Part shown: positions 1 through 10,457 of the stretch, piece after piece
How the letters are laid out: every line of letters begins with the position of its first letter
How positions within the stretch are numbered: position 1 is the first letter of the stretch
Assembly (NCBI GenBank): GCA_024362935.1
Contig: JANCRA010000014.1
Span: 7,953,258-8,017,257, forward strand
Source: Setophaga petechia
Taxonomy: Eukaryota; Chordata; Aves; Passeriformes; Parulidae
DNA length: 64,000 nucleotides
Reading direction: 5' to 3'
Notes under the pieces: generated by a model
Databases searched by the model: none
The model's input: only the letters and a program-made list of their open reading frames with translations
What the model was told of the DNA's origin: nothing
Position numbers and translations under genes: made by a program

Positions 1-95
1 AAGCTGGGGGAATGGCCTCGGCTTGGCAGTGGCACCGCCAGCAGCCTGGGGAGGGTGTCAGGGGAACCCAGGGCTGACAGTGCCCCATCTCTCAG

Positions 96-3000
96 GGAAG
101 GGGGACCTGCAGCCCCAGCTGGACAACGCGCTGCAGGACGTCAATGACATGTACCTGCTGCTGGAGGAGACGGAGAAGCAGGCGGTCCGCAAAGCCCTCA
201 TCGAGGAGCGGGGCCGCTTCTGCACCTTCATCACCTTCCTGCAGCCCGTGGTGGTGAGTGCTGGGGGCCAGGAGGGTCAAGGGTTTTTCCTTCTGCCCAG
301 TGGATGCTGATGCTCTCTCTTGTGTGTCCTCAGAACGGGGAGCTCACCATGCTGGGAGAGATCACCCACCTGCAGGGCATCATCGAGGACCTGGTGGTGC
401 TCACCGCTGAGCCCCACAAGTTGCCCCCCGCCAGTGAGCAGGTCAGTAGGGGCAAGCCAGGGGTCAGGGGAGCAGGGAGGCATCTTTGGGGGGACTTAGA
501 CCCCATCTTTCCTGCAGGTGATCAAGGACCTGAAGGGCTCTGACTACAGCTGGTCCTACCAGACGCCCCCATCCTCGCCCAGCAGCTCCAGCTCCCGCAA
601 GTCCAGCATGTGCAGGTATGGTGAGGTGGGCTCCACACCCAACCACAGCCAGGAAATCCAACCCTCTTCGTTAACCTCAGTGGGTCTTCGTTAACCTCAG
701 TGGGTTAATGATGCTTACGGCCTTTGGGGATGCTCACAAGGTGCATGTCCACTTTCTCATGTCCATATGGGCAGGTGGCTCCCACAAATATGGAGGAATC
801 GGTCTTGGTGCACTGGGCAGGGCTGGTGGACCTATGGGGCAGGATGGGGGCCTGACACATGCCCTGTCCTCCAGGGTCTGGGGACATGTGTGCCATGCAT
901 GGGTGTCTGGGGACAAGCATACCACCTCTGTCATGTCCCCCAGCCTGTTCCCTGCCACAGGGGCACCCCAGGAGGCAAAGGGACACCCCCAGGAGGACTA
1001 CATGCCTCAGTTTCCCCAGGTTGGGATGTGTGGCAGGGTGCTGGCCATCCTGCCACCTCCAAACCTCTGTCTTAAATTCTCTTTTCCTTCCTTTATCCTT
1101 CCCTCCGGCGTGTCCCCGTCCCCCCGGCGCCCCCCCAGCAGCGTTAGCAGTGCCAAGGGTGGCATGGCGTGGCCCGGCGGGGCTCAGACCTGCTCACCCA
1201 GTTCCACCTATCGCTACCGCAGCCTGGCGCAGCCCCCCGCCGCCGCCGCCACCCGCCTCTCCAGCGTCTCCTCCCACGACTCTGGCTTCATCTCCCAGGA
1301 CGCTGCTTACTCCAAACCACCTTCTCCCATGCCCTCGGACATCACCAGCCAGGTACAGGGAGGGTGGTCCGTGCTGCCAACCTCCATGCCTCAGTTTCCT
1401 CTTCCATAGAATGGGTGGGTGGTGCTGGGTGCAGCACAAGGGTCCGGTGGAGAGGTGATGAGACCCACCCTCAGAACTATTTCCATCTGTGTTGGCATCA
1501 AAGGGAATAAATATTGGGAATATTGAGGGTGCTTGCCATAGTTGTGGGCATCCTGGGCCGCATGGCAGAGAAACCCTATCAGTGAATTCCCCCAGGGATG
1601 AGGCACAGAGATCCCTCTCTCCGTGCCAGGAGAACAGGGTGTTTCCCAATCACCACAGCTCCATAATACCCAGTTTGTGCCACCCACCAGACAGCATGGA
1701 GCAAAGCTTCCCCTTCATGCTGCACCATCCCCAATGCCAAGGATGCTCCAGGATCCCCAGGGAGTTGCCATTCCCACCTGTCCATACTAACCTGGCATCA
1801 CCAACCCAGCAACCCAAAATACCTCTTGGCTCTGCATGGCTTGGGGTGAGAGGGGGCAGGGTTGGGGCAGTGCATCATCCCAGTTCTTGACCCCACTGCC
1901 AAGGTCACACCCTGCTCACCATCCTGCAGCTACTGCCAGAGGGGAGGAGGGCTGGGGGCCTCGCTCAGCCAGGGTGCTGTGGATGCTGCTCTAACCGGGG
2001 CCATGGCTCTGGCTTTGCTTGCTAACTGCCTCTTCTCTCACCTTCCGGCTCTCGGCTCGTCACGGCACAGCAGAAGTCCTCCAGCTCGGCGTCCTCAGAG
2101 GCATCCGAAACCTGCCAGTCAGTTAGCGAGTGCAGCTCCCCCACCTCGGTTAGTCCTTGCCATCCCACCAGGGTTGCATTTCACACGTGGTTCCCCCCTC
2201 ACTTCATGGGATTCAACCCCCAGACCCTCCCCTCCCTTCCTGCATGGGGCAGAGCATCCTGAGCAGCACCCGTGGCTTGACACGGGGGACATCAGCTTGA
2301 GACCTCTCCTGCCACACTCCTACTCCCAGTGTCACCAGCGTGAACCGCATGCCTTGCCCGTTGCAGGACTGGTCCAAGGCCAGCCCCTATGACCAGCCGG
2401 TGGTCCCTACCCTGCAGCGGCGCAAGGATCGCGTGGAGCACCTGCGGGAGGCCGAGATGGGCTCTCCTGCCGGGGGGTACCCGGGCATCGGTGCCGAGGA
2501 TGGTCCCAGGCCCCGGATGTCGCCGGCTACAATTGCTGCCAAGGTACCAGCTGTGGCAGGGAGGGCACAGAGGTGGGGGGCTCCTGGGGGCTCCCGGAAG
2601 AGGAACCAGGGTGCTGACAGTGCCCTTTGCCCCAGCAGCATGGGGAGGAGGTGTCCCCTGCCGCCAGCGACTTGGCCATGGTCTTGACCCGTGGGCTGAG
2701 CTTGGAGCACCAGAAGAGCAGCCGGGACTCGCTGCAGTACTCCAGTGGCTACAGCACGCAGACCACCACCCCCTCCTGCTCTGAGGACACCATCCCTTCC
2801 CAAGGTACTGCCACCAGGGGTACCTGGGACCACCTGAAATGGCACTTACAGTGGGGAAGGGTACAACAGAGGTTTTGGTGGTCCTGGGGCGCAGTTGTGT
2901 GTGCTGGGTGTCATAGCACCGGGCTATGGTCACACTGTGTAGGGGCTGGGGCCAAAAATAAGCACAGCTTTTCCTGGTTATTTGGGTGCTAGCTGGGGCT

Positions 3001-4259
3001 CACTGGGTGCAGTTGTGCCAGGAAGTGCCATAACAGGTGATGTAGTGATGTGTCTGTGCACAGAGGTTGAGTACAGGTGGAGATGGTGGCAGATGGTAGG
3101 TGATGGCAACAGAGTCAGTCTCTGGAGATCAAATAACCCCATCTGTCATGATGTTGGCATGATGATGGCTGAGCCAGTTATGAACATTTGTTGGTGACAG
3201 TGGAGATTGGCTGTGATTGTGTAGTAATGGCTGTGATTGGGGTGGTTGTGATGGTGACAGTTGGGTTTGGTGACTGTGCTTTCCTACAGTAGTGATGTTT
3301 GTGTTTGGTGGGGAGCATGTGGTGCCAGCAATGACTGGGACAGTAGTGGTTGTGTGACAATCATGGCAGTAGATTTTGGTTGTTGTTGTGCTGTGATGGA
3401 AGTGGCTGGGGCTGGCTTTAGTGACATGGTTGAGCTTGGCTACCACTGCCCCCCCAGCCACACTGATGGTGCTGCTCCCTCCCCAGGCTCCGACTACGAC
3501 TGCTACTCGGTGAACGGTGACGTGGAGTGTGACCCCCAGAGCGATTTCGACAAGTCCTCCACCATCCCACGCAACAGCAACATCGCCCAGAACTACCGGC
3601 GGATGATCCAGACCAAGCGTCCCGCCTCCACCGCCGGGCTGCCCACCGGCACCAACCTCCCGGCCGGCACCACCCCGGGGGTGGCCACCATCCGCCGCAC
3701 GCCCTCCACCAAGCCCTCGGTCCGCCGTACGCTCTCCAACGCCGGCCCCATCCCCATCCGGCCCCCCATCGTCCCCGTGAAGACCCCCACAGTGCCCGAC
3801 TCCCCTGGCTACGCCGGCCCCACGCGGGTGGGCAGCGAAGAGTGCGTCTTCTATGCCGACGACGCCTCTCCGAACCCCCTGGATTTTGCCAAAGCTTCGC
3901 CCAAGCGGCTGAGCCTTCCCAACACCGCCTGGGGTGGCGGTGCCATGGAGATATCTGTCTACCCCGGGGCCAGCCAGCACCTCTCCGCTGAGGAAGAGGA
4001 GGACCAACAGTTGGCTGCCAACCGGCACAGTTTGGTGGAGAAGATTGGGGAGCTGGTGGCCGGCGCCCACGCCCTGGGGGAAGGCCAGTTCCCCTTCCCC
4101 ACCGCCCTCGTGGGGTCCGGCCCCGGCGAGGAGACCCCCGCGCCGCCCCCCGCGGCCTCCATGGACCCCCCGGCTGAAGACATGCTGGTGGCCATCCGGC
4201 GCGGGGTGCGGCTGCGCAGGACCGTCACCAACGACAGGTCGGCCCCGCGGATATCGTGA
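96..4259 (+). CDS. MTSS2: MTSS2 (MTSS1L/ABBA), I-BAR and WH2 protein, 3' part
   Basis: Eight exons, beginning upstream of the window: 96-253, 334-441, 518-615, 1139-1352, 2074-2148, 2367-2543, 2639-2804, 3487-4259. Together they give 588 residues plus stop in one continuous phase. The first exons encode the end of the I-BAR (IMD) domain (motifs LLLEETEKQAV, FCTFITFLQPVV), which binds phosphoinositide membranes and Rac. Next comes a Ser/Pro/Thr-rich linker (YSWSYQTPPSSPS, SSASSEASETCQS, SPATIAAK). The protein ends in a WH2 actin-binding motif (DMLVAIRRGVRLRRT, about 4179-4225) and stops at 4257-4259. The match to human MTSS2, as I remember it, is near-continuous, whereas the paralogue MTSS1 differs in the linker. 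The known role is linking curved plasma membrane to actin in radial glia and other cells. Three acceptors are CAGCAG (NAGNAG), so the first base of exons 4, 5 and 7 may shift by 3 nt. Identity is very sure; the 5' exons lie outside the window. Confidence 0.97.
665..704. repeat. Perfect 20-nt tandem duplication in an MTSS2 intron
   Basis: The 20 bases at 665-684 are repeated exactly at 685-704, inside the intron between the exons ending at 615 and starting at 1139. The unit contains GTTAAC. It looks like a recent slippage duplication, and I see no function. The rest of this intron shows no other feature. Confidence 0.9.
2805..3486 (+). other. MTSS2 last intron, TGGTGA-rich
   Basis: This 682-nt intron separates the last two MTSS2 exons. 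Its second half (about 3010-3440) is full of degenerate GTGATGG/TGGTGG-type words on the plus strand, a simple low-complexity stretch. The open frames across it are compositional and have no protein-like sequence. Confidence 0.7.
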
Positions 4260-4399
4260 TGCTGCCCCGGCCAGGGGGACGTGCCCGATGGACCCCGGGG
4301 CAACCACTGCCCCTCCCCAGGGACCCCCACCCGCCGGCACCCGCTGCCCTGTCCCTCTCTGCTGCCCCCTGCTTCCTGCCCCTCTGTCTCCTCCTGCCC

Positions 4400-4908
4400 T
4401 GCCCTCTCCTTACATCCCTCCTTCTCTTTCTCTCTCTTTGGTCCTCTTTCTCCTCTTTTTCTCCTTTTCTCCTCTTCTTTTCCCTGGTTTTTCTGCTTTT
4501 TTCTTTTGCCTTTTTTCTTTTGTTCTTCTATGTCACTTTTCCTTCTCTTTTCTTATTTTCTTCATTTTCCCACTTTTCTCCTTTTCCTCTTCTTGTCTTT
4601 TTTTTCTTTTCCTTTCTTTTTAACTCTTTTTCTCCTCCCTTCTTTTTTTCTATTTTCTCTATTTTCCTGTTTTTCTCCTCTTCTAGTCCTCTTTTTTATT
4701 TCCTTTAACTTTTTTTTCCTTTCTTTTTAACTCTTTTTTTTTTTCCTTTCTTTTTAACTCTTTTTCTTTTCATTTCTCTTTAACTCTTTTTCTCCTCCCT
4801 TCTATTTTCCTCTTTTTTTTTTTACTTTCTTTTTTTCACCTCTTTCCCTTTGTTTCTCTTTTCCTGTTCCCCTCTGGCTTTCCCTCTCCTCTCTGTTTTC
4901 TTTCCCTC
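4400..4908 (+). repeat. About 500-nt pyrimidine tract in the MTSS2 3'UTR
   Basis: The stretch is almost entirely C and T on the sense strand. Within it a unit close to CCTTTCTTTTTAACTC recurs at about 4610, 4718, 4744 and, more degenerate, 4770, so part is a tandem repeat. In RNA it would present many polypyrimidine-binding (PTB-like) sites. As DNA it is a homopurine/homopyrimidine mirror-type tract able to form triplex. Function is inference only. Confidence 0.88.
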
Positions 4909-5875
4909 GGGCGCAGGCGGGTGGCCCCAGCCGCAGCAGGAGAGGATGGTGCCAGCAGGGCTGTGGCAGCCGTGGAGCACCAGGAGCACCAGGAGTGGGG
5001 GGCCCTGGCCCCATTCCCTCCAGCTGCCTGCTTGGGGCCAGCACAGCTCAGCCTCATTCCAGGGGCACAAGCAACGGGCTGGGGGTGCAGGGAGGGAGGG
5101 GAACAAGAAGTGGGGGACATGTGAGAGGTTGGGGGGGCTGGGGGTAGAGGCACTGCAGTCCCCTCTATCTTGGGGGGACACCAGGGGGCAGGGACTGAAG
5201 ATGCTGAACCTCCGCCTTGCCCCCCCTCACAAGGATCCCTTGAGACCCCCCACAAACCCCCTCACCCTCGCTCAGCACCCCCAGACCCTGTGCAGGGTCT
5301 GCTCAGAGGGGGCTCCAGGCACAGGAGGTTTGTCTCAGCCCTCCCAGGCAAAGCAGCTTTCTGCCGGCGGCTGGAGGAAAGCACAACCCCGGCCCCGCTG
5401 TACATAGCCCCCGCCCCTTGCTGTCTGTCGCATCGCAGCCCCCTGCCCTCCCCCTTAGGAATAACAATTTAGTTCTCCCCCTTTCCCCTTCTCCTGCCCA
5501 GAACCGCTGAGGCCAAGTGACAAATGTTTGGGTTTGAGGGAGGGGGGGAGTCTCTTATTTTGTACAGGAAACAAAAATTCTTTGGAAAAGAAAAAAAAAC
5601 TGACCTGTCTTTCGACTGAAGTAACTTTTCTGGTGCTGTTGTTAACTTGGTCCTTATTCTTTTCTTTTTTTTTAATTTATTTTTCCCCCTCGTGTTCCCG
5701 CCTCTGCCGCCGCTTCCCCTCTCCCTGTCCCTCTGCCACGTTTCTTTCTCTTTTTTTCATTCCGTCTTTTCTTTTAATTTTTTTTTCCTGGTGGTAATTC
5801 CCCTCCTTCCCCCCCCTCCCCGTTTTCCATAGTCACTGCTACAAGTAACGAATGCACTGTGAAGATTCCAGTATT

Positions 5876-5881
5876 AATAAA
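5876..5881 (+). terminator. MTSS2 poly(A) signal AATAAA
   Basis: A canonical AATAAA lies 1.6 kb after the MTSS2 stop and is followed within about 20 nt by a GT-containing stretch. It is the last such signal before the next gene. Confidence 0.8.
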
Positions 5882-5900
5882 GGTTGTACTGTAATTAATA

Positions 5901-6243
5901 GCCTTGCCTGTGCTCCTATGGATTTTCTGGTTCTCTGGGGTCACCCCAGTCATGGGGAACAGGTGAGAAGGTACCATCACCCCCTTGGGGTTCCCATGGC
6001 TTGAGGGGGATGGGTGTTTTGGGGTACGGAGGAGTGCAACAACCCCATGGTCAAGGTGATGGGTGACCCTGGGATGCAGAAGAACATCCTGCTGCCCCAT
6101 GCCCTCCAGAAGAGGGGGTGCAGGCGGTGCCCCCCAGCTCCACCCATCCCAGCAGCACCCGCAGCGGTGCCTCCTCCCGGATTATCGAGGCCGATTGCCA
6201 AACCCCGCTGGGGCAGCGCACCCGGCTGTGGAGAGCGGCGGGG
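5901..6243 (+). promoter_or_regulatory. Spacer between MTSS2 and the SDR gene, presumed SDR 5' region
   Basis: This spacer of about 340 nt must hold the promoter and 5' leader of the downstream SDR gene if that gene is transcribed independently. I see no TATA box and no strong CpG island. A noncoding first exon further upstream cannot be excluded. Confidence 0.4.
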
Positions 6244-8665
6244 ATGGAGGGGCTCAGCGTGGGCAGTGTCCTGCTGACCGCCTGCGATGGGGGACTGGGC
6301 CTGGGGCTGCTGAAGGGATTGCTGGAGCAGCCCAGCCCACCTAGGCGCATCTTCGCTGCTTGCCTGGACCCCCAGGGCAAGGTAGGGAGGGCACCGGCAC
6401 GGGATGGGGACAGGAGGGAAGGGAGGGGACAGGAGGGAAGTCAGCTCGGGGATGGGTGCCTGGGAATGCCACAGTCCCACCTGAAATTGCGATGCTGAGT
6501 GTCGGCATCCTGCACGGTGAATGGTATGGAAAAATACGTGTGTTTGTATATATATATAAACCAAAAATACACATATGTGTATTAAATATTTAAAATACCT
6601 ATGTATGTATTAAATATGCACGTGTTTATTTTGAGTCTCTTGGCGCAGGTGTGTGCGTGATGGGGAGTGCAGTGGTTTGCTGGCAGCCCCGTGCCGGGGG
6701 CATCGCTGCGGGAGCTTTGAGGCTGCCGCGCTCAGCCGGGCGCGGAGGAGGAGCAGCGACCCGCCCCAAATCGCTGCCCCTGGAGCTTGCTGTAACCTGT
6801 CAGCGTGACGTGAGGGGCCACCCTCTTCCCACCCCGGCACGGTGCAGCCCCCCCTTCCATGAGCTTCCCCATGTGACCCCGCCCCCATTTTCTCCATCTA
6901 GGCTGTTAACGAGGTGGCTTTGGGCTTTCCCAACGTCAGGATCTTGCCTCTAGGTAAGTGCTGGGGCGGGAAAGGGATGAAGCTTCTTAGGATTTAATTG
7001 CAACCGTGGGTGGCTCCAGGAAATGCCACCAAGCAGGTGGGTCCCTCAATTTGGCTTAGGTGAACCAGGTCACTGATGGGACCAGGAGGATGGATGCTCA
7101 GTGGCTGGGAGTTGCCTCCTGCCACGTCCTACAGCATCTTGCCAGGATCATGGCCACCAGCCTGTCCCCAAACCCTCCTGTCCCCTTGCAGATGTGACAG
7201 ATCCCAACAGCATCAAGGCAGCAGTGAGGAAGGTGCAGGCAGAGGTGGGCAGTGCTGGCCTCAACCTCCTAATCAACAACAGCGGCACCACGCGCCGCAG
7301 CACCTTGGCCACCGAGACGGCCGAGAACATGAGCCTCGTCTACACCACCAACACCATCGGGCCCCTGCAGACCAGCCAGGTGAGGAGGACACAGCGGCCC
7401 CTGCCCCAAACACTGGGAACAGGGAGGAGGGGGATGGGGATGCCTGAGGTCCCATCCCCTGCAGGCCTTCCTGCCCCTGCTGAAGGAGGCGGCTCAGGCT
7501 GAAGGGCAGCGGGAGATGAGCTGCAGCAGAGCTGCCATCGTCAACATCTCCAGCATCCTGGGCTCCATCGAGGTTGCAGAGGCCTGGCAGGAGAGGCAGG
7601 ACATCTGCTACCGCTGCAGCAAGGTACTGCCCTTGGGGCATGGGGACTAATTTGGGGTCATCTCCTCGGGGATTCCCTCTGCACTGGCCCTGGCATTGCC
7701 AGACCGTGATGGAGAGGAGGGGGATTTGTCCTCCCAGGCTGCTCTGAACATGCTCACCAAGTGCCTGGCCCTGGAGTACGGGAGCAGCGGGATCCTCTGC
7801 GTGTCCGTGGATCCTGGACATGTGACACCTCCCTTGGAGCAGGGGATGGTGAGTGATGGGAGGTGCATGGAGTCCCAGCTCAGCAAGGTCCCACGGGTAT
7901 CCTGGGCATTCCTGGGGGCATCCTTTCCCAGGAGTATCCCTTCCCAAGGCCACTCCTTCCTATGAACATCCCTTCTCAGGGTCATCTTTCACAAAGAAAT
8001 CCCTTCCCAGAAACGTTCCTTCCCGCAGACATCCCTTCTCATGGGCACATCCCTTCTTCATGGGGTACTTCTTCCCATGGACATCCCTTTCCCATGAGCA
8101 TCCCTTCCTGAGGCATCCTTGACCATGGACATCCCTTCCCTGGGGATCCACATCTGTGCAGTGCCTTGGTCCCAGTGGCTGTGCCCCCACAGCAAAGGGA
8201 CAATTCCAGGGGCTCCCCCAACCATCCAATTTCTTCCCTATTTTTTATTTCCTTTTCCATCCTGATGGCGTGTCAGCAGAGGGCACCCTGGTCCTGCTGT
8301 CCCTTACCCTGCTTTGGCTGACAAACGAGTCACTTTTTAATTAGGGATGAAGAAATTAACTTCCATTCTTACAGCACTCAAATTAGGGACAGTAAATTTG
8401 TGCAAAGCCACATCCCTTGGCTGCTGGAGCATCTCCAACTGCTCCCAAACCAAACCAGCCAGAGCTGGCATTCCACCATACCAGGGGTGGGATTGGGGGT
8501 GTTGGGATGGAGAATCTTGGCTCACTTTTTCCCTTGCCCTGGGTGTGGCAGGGCCCGGTGACGCTGGAGGAGAGCGTGCGGGGCGTCCTGCAGCTGCTGT
8601 CCCAGCTCTCAGCCACCAACAACGGCACCTTCTGGAACTGGAGAGGCCAGAGGCTGCCCTGGTGA
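6244..8665 (+). CDS. Short-chain dehydrogenase/reductase, sniffer / C-factor-like
   Basis: Six exons: 6244-6381, 6902-6953, 7192-7379, 7465-7623, 7738-7848, 8552-8665. They join in frame to 253 aa, the size of a classical SDR. The nucleotide-binding loop is near residues 12-21 (TACDGGLGLG, in place of the usual TGxxxGxG). An NNSG segment follows LNLLI and corresponds to the NNAG strand. The catalytic Ser is in VNISSILGS, and the Tyr/Lys pair is in YRCSK directly before AALNML. The SVDPGHV segment after the active site is typical. The closest families I know are Drosophila sniffer (carbonyl reductase) and proteins named C-factor or C-signal-like in vertebrate annotation. The substrate is unknown; NADP(H)-dependent carbonyl reduction in the cytosol is a family inference. 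The first Gly of the cofactor loop is replaced by Ala, which deserves attention. The gene is tandem to MTSS2 and convergent with IL34. No frameshift is seen. Confidence 0.86.
7905..8140 (+). repeat. Degenerate CATCCCTTCC minisatellite in SDR intron 5
   Basis: At least nine copies of a word close to CATCCCTTCCC, spaced about 13-35 nt apart, fill this part of the intron between the exons ending at 7848 and starting at 8552. The open frames over it encode repetitive low-complexity peptide and are not genes. Confidence 0.8.
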
Positions 8666-8698
8666 GAGCAGCATCTGCCCACCGAGCTTAAATAATTA

Positions 8699-8704
8699 AT
8701 TAAA
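8699..8704 (+). terminator. SDR gene poly(A) signal ATTAAA
   Basis: The common variant signal ATTAAA sits 34 nt after the SDR stop codon in an A/T-rich patch, giving a very short 3'UTR. Nothing else nearby competes with it. Confidence 0.6.
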
Positions 8705-8724
8705 GTGAATTAATTGCCGTTTCC

Positions 8725-10000
8725 AGGCTCACTCTGAGTCGGGGGGGCAGGATGGGCAGGGGAATGAAAAAGGGATGCACAGGTTGGGGGATGGGAGTTG
8801 GATTTGCTGCCTCCCTGGCCTGGGATGATGATTTGTGCCAGGGCAGCATAAGGAAGGATGCTCCGAGTGTGGTCCTGAATCCAAGGCATCCTCTGGGGCC
8901 AGGAGAAGCCCCTGGCCATCCTCACTCTAGGGCCACAAGCCATACTGCTTATGGGGCATCTCAGACAGCCCCCAAACTCAGCCCCTGTCCTGCTGAGCCT
9001 GCCCACCCCAAAACCAGCTGGTCTTTCTATGCCCACCCCAATGATGCTGCCAGACGTTTTTCTTGCTGGTTCAAGGCCAGCAAAGGTTCTTCCTGTTCCA
9101 GCAGCTGGGGGGTTGGAGAGAGATCTCCCAAGTCTCAGCACATGCCTAAAGATGTCTTTTGAGACCTGGGCAGGGCGTCCTGCGCTGACCTTCCCTGAAT
9201 CCATCCCTCATGGTACACCAGGAGATGCTGTAAACAGGCTCCCATTCTTGATCCTGTGAGTGCTTTCCTGTAGAGGTTCTCAGCTGTCATTCCTGAAGCC
9301 ATCCCAAAAGCGGGATCAGAAGAAAATGCACAATCTCTCAAGTGGGCTGGACACAGAGTCCATTGCTGTGGGGATGCTCTGGAGGCTTGGCAGGGGTCAT
9401 TCTGCAGGGACAGCTTCAGGTTCCCCACAGTGGAGGAGGATGAAGGATCATTCCCACGTTTGACAAGGGGGAGTGGGAGCTTGGGGCTCAGCCCCAGGTG
9501 GGTCCCTGGACCACACAAGGACTCAGTTAAAGCCAGCAGGAATGGGAGAGAGGGTCCCTCTAGTTAAAGCTCTTATCAAGCAGTGGATCTACTGGTGGTT
9601 TTATATGAGCTCTGTGGGCTTTATAGAAACAGGAATCATCACTAGGAATGAAGGGAGGAGGGAAAGGAGAAGGAGGAGGAGGAGGAGAAGGAGGAGGAGG
9701 AACACGTTCCTCCACTCATGCTGCAGTGCCCATTGACTCACGAGCCTAAGCCATGAATACACCAATTAAGGTCTCTAGTAGCTGATGAAGGTAATTAACT
9801 AAGCTGTGAAGGGGGGAGGCAGCCCCAGTGCCTCCAGTGTGCCGCCTGCACCACGCCACCAAGCACAACAAACAAATCCAGATGTTTCCTTGCTGGGGAA
9901 GCAGCCGGGGCTGACAGAGGCAGCTTGGCAGGCGTCCCTTTGTCAGAGTGACTGAGGGAGGCGGCTGACACCCCAAAGGAGGAGGCAGTGGAAGCAGTGG
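8725..10000. other. Intergenic region between the convergent SDR and IL34 genes
   Basis: About 1.3 kb separates the two gene tails. Apart from the GGA/GGAGAA repeat at 9654-9704 I see no coding, RNA or mobile feature. Confidence 0.6.
9654..9704 (+). repeat. (GGA)n microsatellite
   Basis: A purine-only run of GGA and GGAGAA triplets of about 50 nt. Confidence 0.92.
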
Positions 10001-10018
10001 AGTTCTCTTTGCTGGTCC

Positions 10019-10024
10019 TTTATT
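10019..10024 (-). terminator. IL34 poly(A) signal AATAAA
   Basis: TTTATT on the plus strand reads AATAAA on the IL34 strand, about 430 nt after the predicted IL34 stop. It sets the likely end of the transcript near 10000. Confidence 0.7.
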
Positions 10025-10457
10025 TCGGGTAAGGCTGGAGGCTCTCAGGACCCAGTCAGAAGCTGAGCTGCAGCGCTACAGAATTAACTGGTGTTTAATC
10101 AAAGCTGAGGAAAAAATACAAATGGAGAGGAACAGAGTGATGCCCTCACCTGCCCTGTGGGCAGGGAGGGCTGTGTGTCCCCTCAACAGGTCCCTGCCAC
10201 AGGGGGCTGTGTCTGACCCCACACCCATGCAAAGGGTGGCAGATATTTCGGATGGACGAGATCCCACAGCCATAAAGAGTCCCACAGCTCTGGAAAGGGT
10301 TGTGTTTGGTCCTGGAAGGAGTGGCATTTGTCCCACCTTTGGAGCTTTCTTGGGAACGCACCATGGGGCTCTGGGAGGAGCAGAGCAGAGGCAGCATCCA
10401 GGGCTCCAGGGCAAGGAGGTGTCCAGTGAGGGGTGGAGTGAGGGGTCTTCCACAGTG

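Larger units (their letters stand above)
4260..5900 (+). other. MTSS2 3'UTR
   Basis: This is the non-coding tail of the last MTSS2 exon, from the stop codon to just past the AATAAA at 5876. It contains a long C/T tract (about 4400-4908), a GC-rich middle segment and a second T/C-rich stretch (about 5645-5830). The 3' end is inferred from the poly(A) signal only. Long open frames here are an effect of the pyrimidine bias. Confidence 0.8.

Noticed and set aside
708..1409. 233-codon open frame on the plus strand
   Set aside because: Its last third is the real MTSS2 exon 1139-1352; the rest is intron read through with no family resemblance.
3129..4340. 403-codon minus-strand open frame opposite the last MTSS2 exon
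   Set aside because: It is a GC-biased antisense shadow of the conserved MTSS2 exon followed by low-complexity His/Thr-rich intron translation.
4256..4730. Phe/Ser/Leu-rich plus-strand frames that look membrane-like
   Set aside because: They are translations of the MTSS2 3'UTR pyrimidine tract.
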